Shown here: piece by piece, positions 42,373 to 45,053 of the stretch
How positions within the stretch are numbered: the stretch's first letter is position 1
Layout of the letters: each line of letters begins with the position of its first letter
Origin: Acidobacteriota bacterium
GTDB lineage: Bacteria > Acidobacteriota > Terriglobia > Acidiferrales > UBA7541
Length of the DNA stretch: 45,053 bases
Direction of reading: 5' to 3'
Assembly (NCBI GenBank): GCA_003223325.1
Contig: QHYS01000186.1
Location: forward strand, 1 to 45,053
The notes under the pieces: model-generated
What the model saw: the letters and a program-made list of their open reading frames with translations, nothing else
What the model was told of the DNA's origin: nothing
Databases searched by the model: none
Made by a program: the position numbers and the translations under genes

Positions 42373-43921
42373 AGCAGGTCGAACCGTGTTCTCTAACAGC
42401 AGGTGGCATGGTGGTATAGCTGTTGTGGTCTTAGGCGTTCTGCCGATAACGGCGTCCAGCGCGTCGTCTGCAGTCGCTGCTTCCTGTGAGAGCCTGGCCA
42501 CTCTTTCGCAAGCGAACACCACGATCACCTCAGCACAAAGCGTCGGCGCCGGAGAATTTATGCCGCCCGGCCCTAGTGAATCACCGGCGGCAGCGTATGG
42601 TAAGCTTCCCGCATTCTGCCGCGTCGCTGCAACACTGAGACCCTCCAGCGATTCTGATATTAAGATCGAAGTTTGGCTGCCCTTTTCAGGATGGAACGGC
42701 AAGCTCCAATCTGTCGGCAATGGAGGCTGGGCCGGATTCATCAGCTATCCAGCGCTGGCGCGCGGTCTGGCCGACGGCTACGCTACAGCCAGCACGGATA
42801 CCGGACACACCGGAAATACCGGAAGCTTTGCGCTGGGGCATCCTGAGAAAATGATTGATTTTGGCTATCGGTCCGAACATGAAATGACCGTCGCGGCCAA
42901 GGCCATCATCGCGGCTTATTACGGCGATGGACCGCGGTTATCGTACTGGAATGGATGCTCGACCGGAGGCAGGCAGGGGCTCACCGAAGCCCAGCGTTAT
43001 CCGTCTGACTACAATGCCATCATCGCCGGCGCGCCTGCAAACAACCGCATGCACATTTATGTGTGGTCGCTGTGGATCGCGCAGGCAGTGCACCAAGGCG
43101 AAAACAGCTACATCCCGCCGAGCAAGTACGCGATGATCCACAAGGCTGTCATGGAGGCGTGCGACGCACTCGATGGTCTCAAGGACGGCCTGATCAGCAA
43201 TCCCAGGCGCTGTCACTTCGATCCCAAGGTTCTCGCGTGTAAGGGTGTCGATGAGCCATCATGCTTGACGTCTCAGCAAGTCGAGGTCACCCGTAAGATT
43301 TACTCCGCGGCGAAGAATCCGCGGACTGGGGAGGAAATCTATCCCGGCTTGGAGCCGGGCAGCGAACTTGGCTGGGCCAACCACGCAGGTCCTGAGCCGC
43401 TTTCTTACGCTACCGATGGCTTCAAGTATGTTGTGTTCAAGAATCCTGATTGGGATTTTCGTACACTCAATCTGGATAGCGACGTGGCTCTTGCCGACAA
43501 GATAGACAATGGCACGACTAGCGCCTTGGACCCAAATCTGAAGGAATTCTTCCGTAACAGCGGGAAGTTGCTGATGTATCACGGGTGGAGCGACCCGCAG
43601 GTATCGCCGGTGAACACCGTCAACTATTTTAATAGCGTGCTGAAAGCGATGGACGGAGCGGCGGCTGATTCAATCCGTCTGTTCATGCTTCCGGGCATGG
43701 GGCATTGTGGAGGCGGAGACGGTCCCAACACTTTCGATGCCATCGGCGCCCTGGCGCAATGGTTTGAGAAGGGGCAGGCCCCAAATCAAATGGTGGCTTC
43801 TCATAGCAACAACGGTGTTGCGGAACGTACCCGCCCGATCTGCGCGTATCCGCAAATCGCCGCCTATGCGGGAACCGGAAGCATCGATGAAGCCGCGAAT
43901 TTTGTGTGCAAGGTACCCTAG
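42356..43921 (+). CDS. Secreted tannase/feruloyl esterase
   Basis: The protein has 521 residues. A signal segment lies at about 16-43 (ending AVAA). Catalytic features are the nucleophile Ser in NGCSTGGRQG (S202, with Cys 201), the Asp in YHGWSDPQVSP, and the His with its neighbouring Cys in MLPGMGHCGGG. This Cys-Ser/His-Cys disulphide-linked triad is diagnostic of the tannase/feruloyl esterase family. It also has SVGNGGWAGFISY and ASTDTGHTGN. The enzyme cleaves gallate or ferulate esters and related aromatic esters outside the cytoplasm. AGGAG about seven bases before ATG 42356 supports the start. It lies downstream of the molybdenum hydroxylase operon and could feed it with aromatic acids or aldehydes (inference). 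Confidence 0.93.
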   Translation: MTVCGEAGRTVFSNSRWHGGIAVVVLGVLPITASSASSAVAASCESLATLSQANTTITSAQSVGAGEFMPPGPSESPAAAYGKLPAFCRVAATLRPSSDSDIKIEVWLPFSGWNGKLQSVGNGGWAGFISYPALARGLADGYATASTDTGHTGNTGSFALGHPEKMIDFGYRSEHEMTVAAKAIIAAYYGDGPRLSYWNGCSTGGRQGLTEAQRYPSDYNAIIAGAPANNRMHIYVWSLWIAQAVHQGENSYIPPSKYAMIHKAVMEACDALDGLKDGLISNPRRCHFDPKVLACKGVDEPSCLTSQQVEVTRKIYSAAKNPRTGEEIYPGLEPGSELGWANHAGPEPLSYATDGFKYVVFKNPDWDFRTLNLDSDVALADKIDNGTTSALDPNLKEFFRNSGKLLMYHGWSDPQVSPVNTVNYFNSVLKAMDGAAADSIRLFMLPGMGHCGGGDGPNTFDAIGALAQWFEKGQAPNQMVASHSNNGVAERTRPICAYPQIAAYAGTGSIDEAANFVCKVP

Positions 43922-43977
43922 CCCAGCGTGACATGCTTATCGCAACGAATCGCCGCAATTGATGGTACGCACGGCGT

Positions 43978-45053
43978 TCAGCCGGAGTGGCGGAATAAAA
44001 TCACATCGCCTTCCCGCACGACATACTCCTTTCCTTCGAGACGCACCTGCCCTTTTTCGCGCGCTGCGGGCCAACTGCCCGCAGCCAGCAAATCTTCGCA
44101 GCGCACCACTTCGGCTCGGATAAAATTGCGTTCGATGTCGGTGTGGATCACGCCCGCAGCCTTTACGGCGGGGGTGCCGCGGCGAATGGTCCACGCGCGC
44201 ACCTCTGGCTCGCCGGCGGTAAAAAACGAGATCAGTCCCAGCAGATCGTAGGTGGCATAGATGAGCCGGTGCAACCCCGGCTCCTTTAGGCCGTAGGCCG
44301 CCAGGAGTTCGGCGCCCGCGGCATCGTCGAGTTCCGCGAGTTCGGCTTCGATGCGGCCGCAAATGGCGACCACCGCGCTCTGCGGTCTCAGGCGCAGCTT
44401 CTCTAGGCCGTGTCTCTCGATGGCCTTGTCCAACTTATCTACTTCGTCGTCGCCGAGGTTCAACACATAAAGCATCGGCCGCAGCGAAAGGAACATGAAA
44501 CTGGTCATGATTTTGCGTTCTTCGCCGGTGAACTCGAGCTCGCGCAGTGGATGTTCGCCTTCGATGGAAGCGCGGCATCGCGTGAGCAGCGCGTGCTCGT
44601 GCTCTATAGCGAGATCTTTCCTCTTCTTGAGGTCTTTCTCCACGCGCTCAAGGCGTCGTTCGATCTGTTCGAGATCCGAAAGCATCAGCTCAAGATCGAG
44701 CGATTGTGCATCCCGCAACGGATCGATGCTGCCCGCCGGGTACGGCACAGCGGGATCATCGAAAACGCGCAGGACGTGAGCGAGCGCGTCTACCTCACGT
44801 AGCGGCGCCAACACCGCGGAATCGCGTGCGCGGTCGCGAACGATTCCTCCCACATCAACGTACTCCACGGTGGCATAGGTGACCTTGCGAGGCTTGTAAA
44901 GCGCGGCGAGCTGATCGATGCGCGGCTCAGGCACTCGCGCCACGCCAATGTGGGTGGCACCGCGAGCCGCCTTTTCCTCCAGGTGCGACCGCGTCAGAAT
45001 GCGGAAAAGAGTTGTTTTGCCGACCTGCGGTAAGCCGACGATACCTGTTTGCA
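43978..45053 (-). CDS. ychF: YchF-type GTPase/ATPase (partial at N-terminus)
   Basis: The frame continues to the right edge and lacks only the first few codons. It begins QTGIVGLPQVGKTTLFRIL (Walker A), then GVARVPEPRIDQLAALYKPR, YVDVGGIVRD, HVLRVFDDPAV and the coiled-coil region LERVEKDLKKRKDLA. MLYVLNLGDDEVDKL occupies the base-recognition position; YchF proteins lack the standard NKxD and prefer ATP. The C-terminal TGS/DUF933 domain shows ISFFTAGEPEVRAWTIRRGT, AAGVIHTDIERNFIRAEVV and EGDVILFRHSG. The protein is cytosolic and ribosome-associated in other bacteria. It is convergent with the feruloyl esterase gene. Confidence 0.95.
   Translation of the reverse strand, partial: QTGIVGLPQVGKTTLFRILTRSHLEEKAARGATHIGVARVPEPRIDQLAALYKPRKVTYATVEYVDVGGIVRDRARDSAVLAPLREVDALAHVLRVFDDPAVPYPAGSIDPLRDAQSLDLELMLSDLEQIERRLERVEKDLKKRKDLAIEHEHALLTRCRASIEGEHPLRELEFTGEERKIMTSFMFLSLRPMLYVLNLGDDEVDKLDKAIERHGLEKLRLRPQSAVVAICGRIEAELAELDDAAGAELLAAYGLKEPGLHRLIYATYDLLGLISFFTAGEPEVRAWTIRRGTPAVKAAGVIHTDIERNFIRAEVVRCEDLLAAGSWPAAREKGQVRLEGKEYVVREGDVILFRHSG

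Noticed and set aside
1-45053. CRISPR arrays, prophage, integrase, transposase and attachment sites
   Set aside because: No regular spaced repeats, transposase, integrase or phage structural gene was found; the tRNA-Leu is complete and shows no flanking partial copy of its 3' end.

Overview
The window most resembles a soil member of the Acidobacteriota. The evidence is its high GC, the many secreted proteins with an N-terminal PRTxDGxPDLxGIW-type signature, the DUF6152 protein, the many exported amidohydrolases and beta-propeller proteins, and the intergenic inverted repeats between genes. No plasmid, phage, insertion sequence or CRISPR array was seen. I ran no database search; all family calls come from motifs read in the translations.

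Layout. 0.1-4 kb: a wrecked response-regulator pseudogene, an intact hybrid sensor histidine kinase and two frameshifted DUF3147-type membrane genes. 4-9 kb: envelope functions (a TMTC-like GT-C/TPR membrane protein, a type IV pilin with a strong terminator, a ChbG/HpnK deacetylase, a GT2 glycosyltransferase and a 50-residue lipoprotein). 9-25 kb: exported hydrolases and propellers (two amidohydrolases, a Tat-exported multicopper oxidase, an NHL-repeat protein, an MBL-fold protein, a Vgb-like propeller, a type III CoA-transferase and an SMP-30 lactonase), a decayed luciferase-like monooxygenase, DUF6152, and the first three members of an uncharacterised secreted family. 25-30 kb: the housekeeping block tRNA-Leu(GAG), secG, tpiA, pgk and gap. 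30-33 kb: a BamE-like secreted protein, then a GHMP kinase and nagZ transcribed divergently. 33-36 kb: three more members of the secreted family in tandem. 36-44 kb: an indoleamine 2,3-dioxygenase-like enzyme, a Tat-exported molybdenum hydroxylase of PaoABC/YagTSR type, a small unknown gene and a tannase/feruloyl esterase. The right edge holds ychF, which lacks only its first few codons.

How the genes may work together (inference). The tannase/feruloyl esterase, the periplasmic molybdenum hydroxylase, the multicopper oxidase, the amidohydrolases and the lactonase/propeller proteins would suit an exported toolkit for plant phenolics and modified peptides in soil. Glycolysis genes and secG form one housekeeping cluster. 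The most promising undescribed element is the expanded secreted family (18354-19169, 21878-22789, 22874-23778, 33426-34250, 34265-35308, 35356-36408). It has shared Cys, His, Asp and Glu positions, two separate tandem duplications, and DUF6152 immediately upstream of one pair.

Gene decay is frequent: six loci are broken or frameshifted. Single-base breaks could be sequence errors; the loci with internal deletions, an amber stop or missing ends are more likely real pseudogenes.
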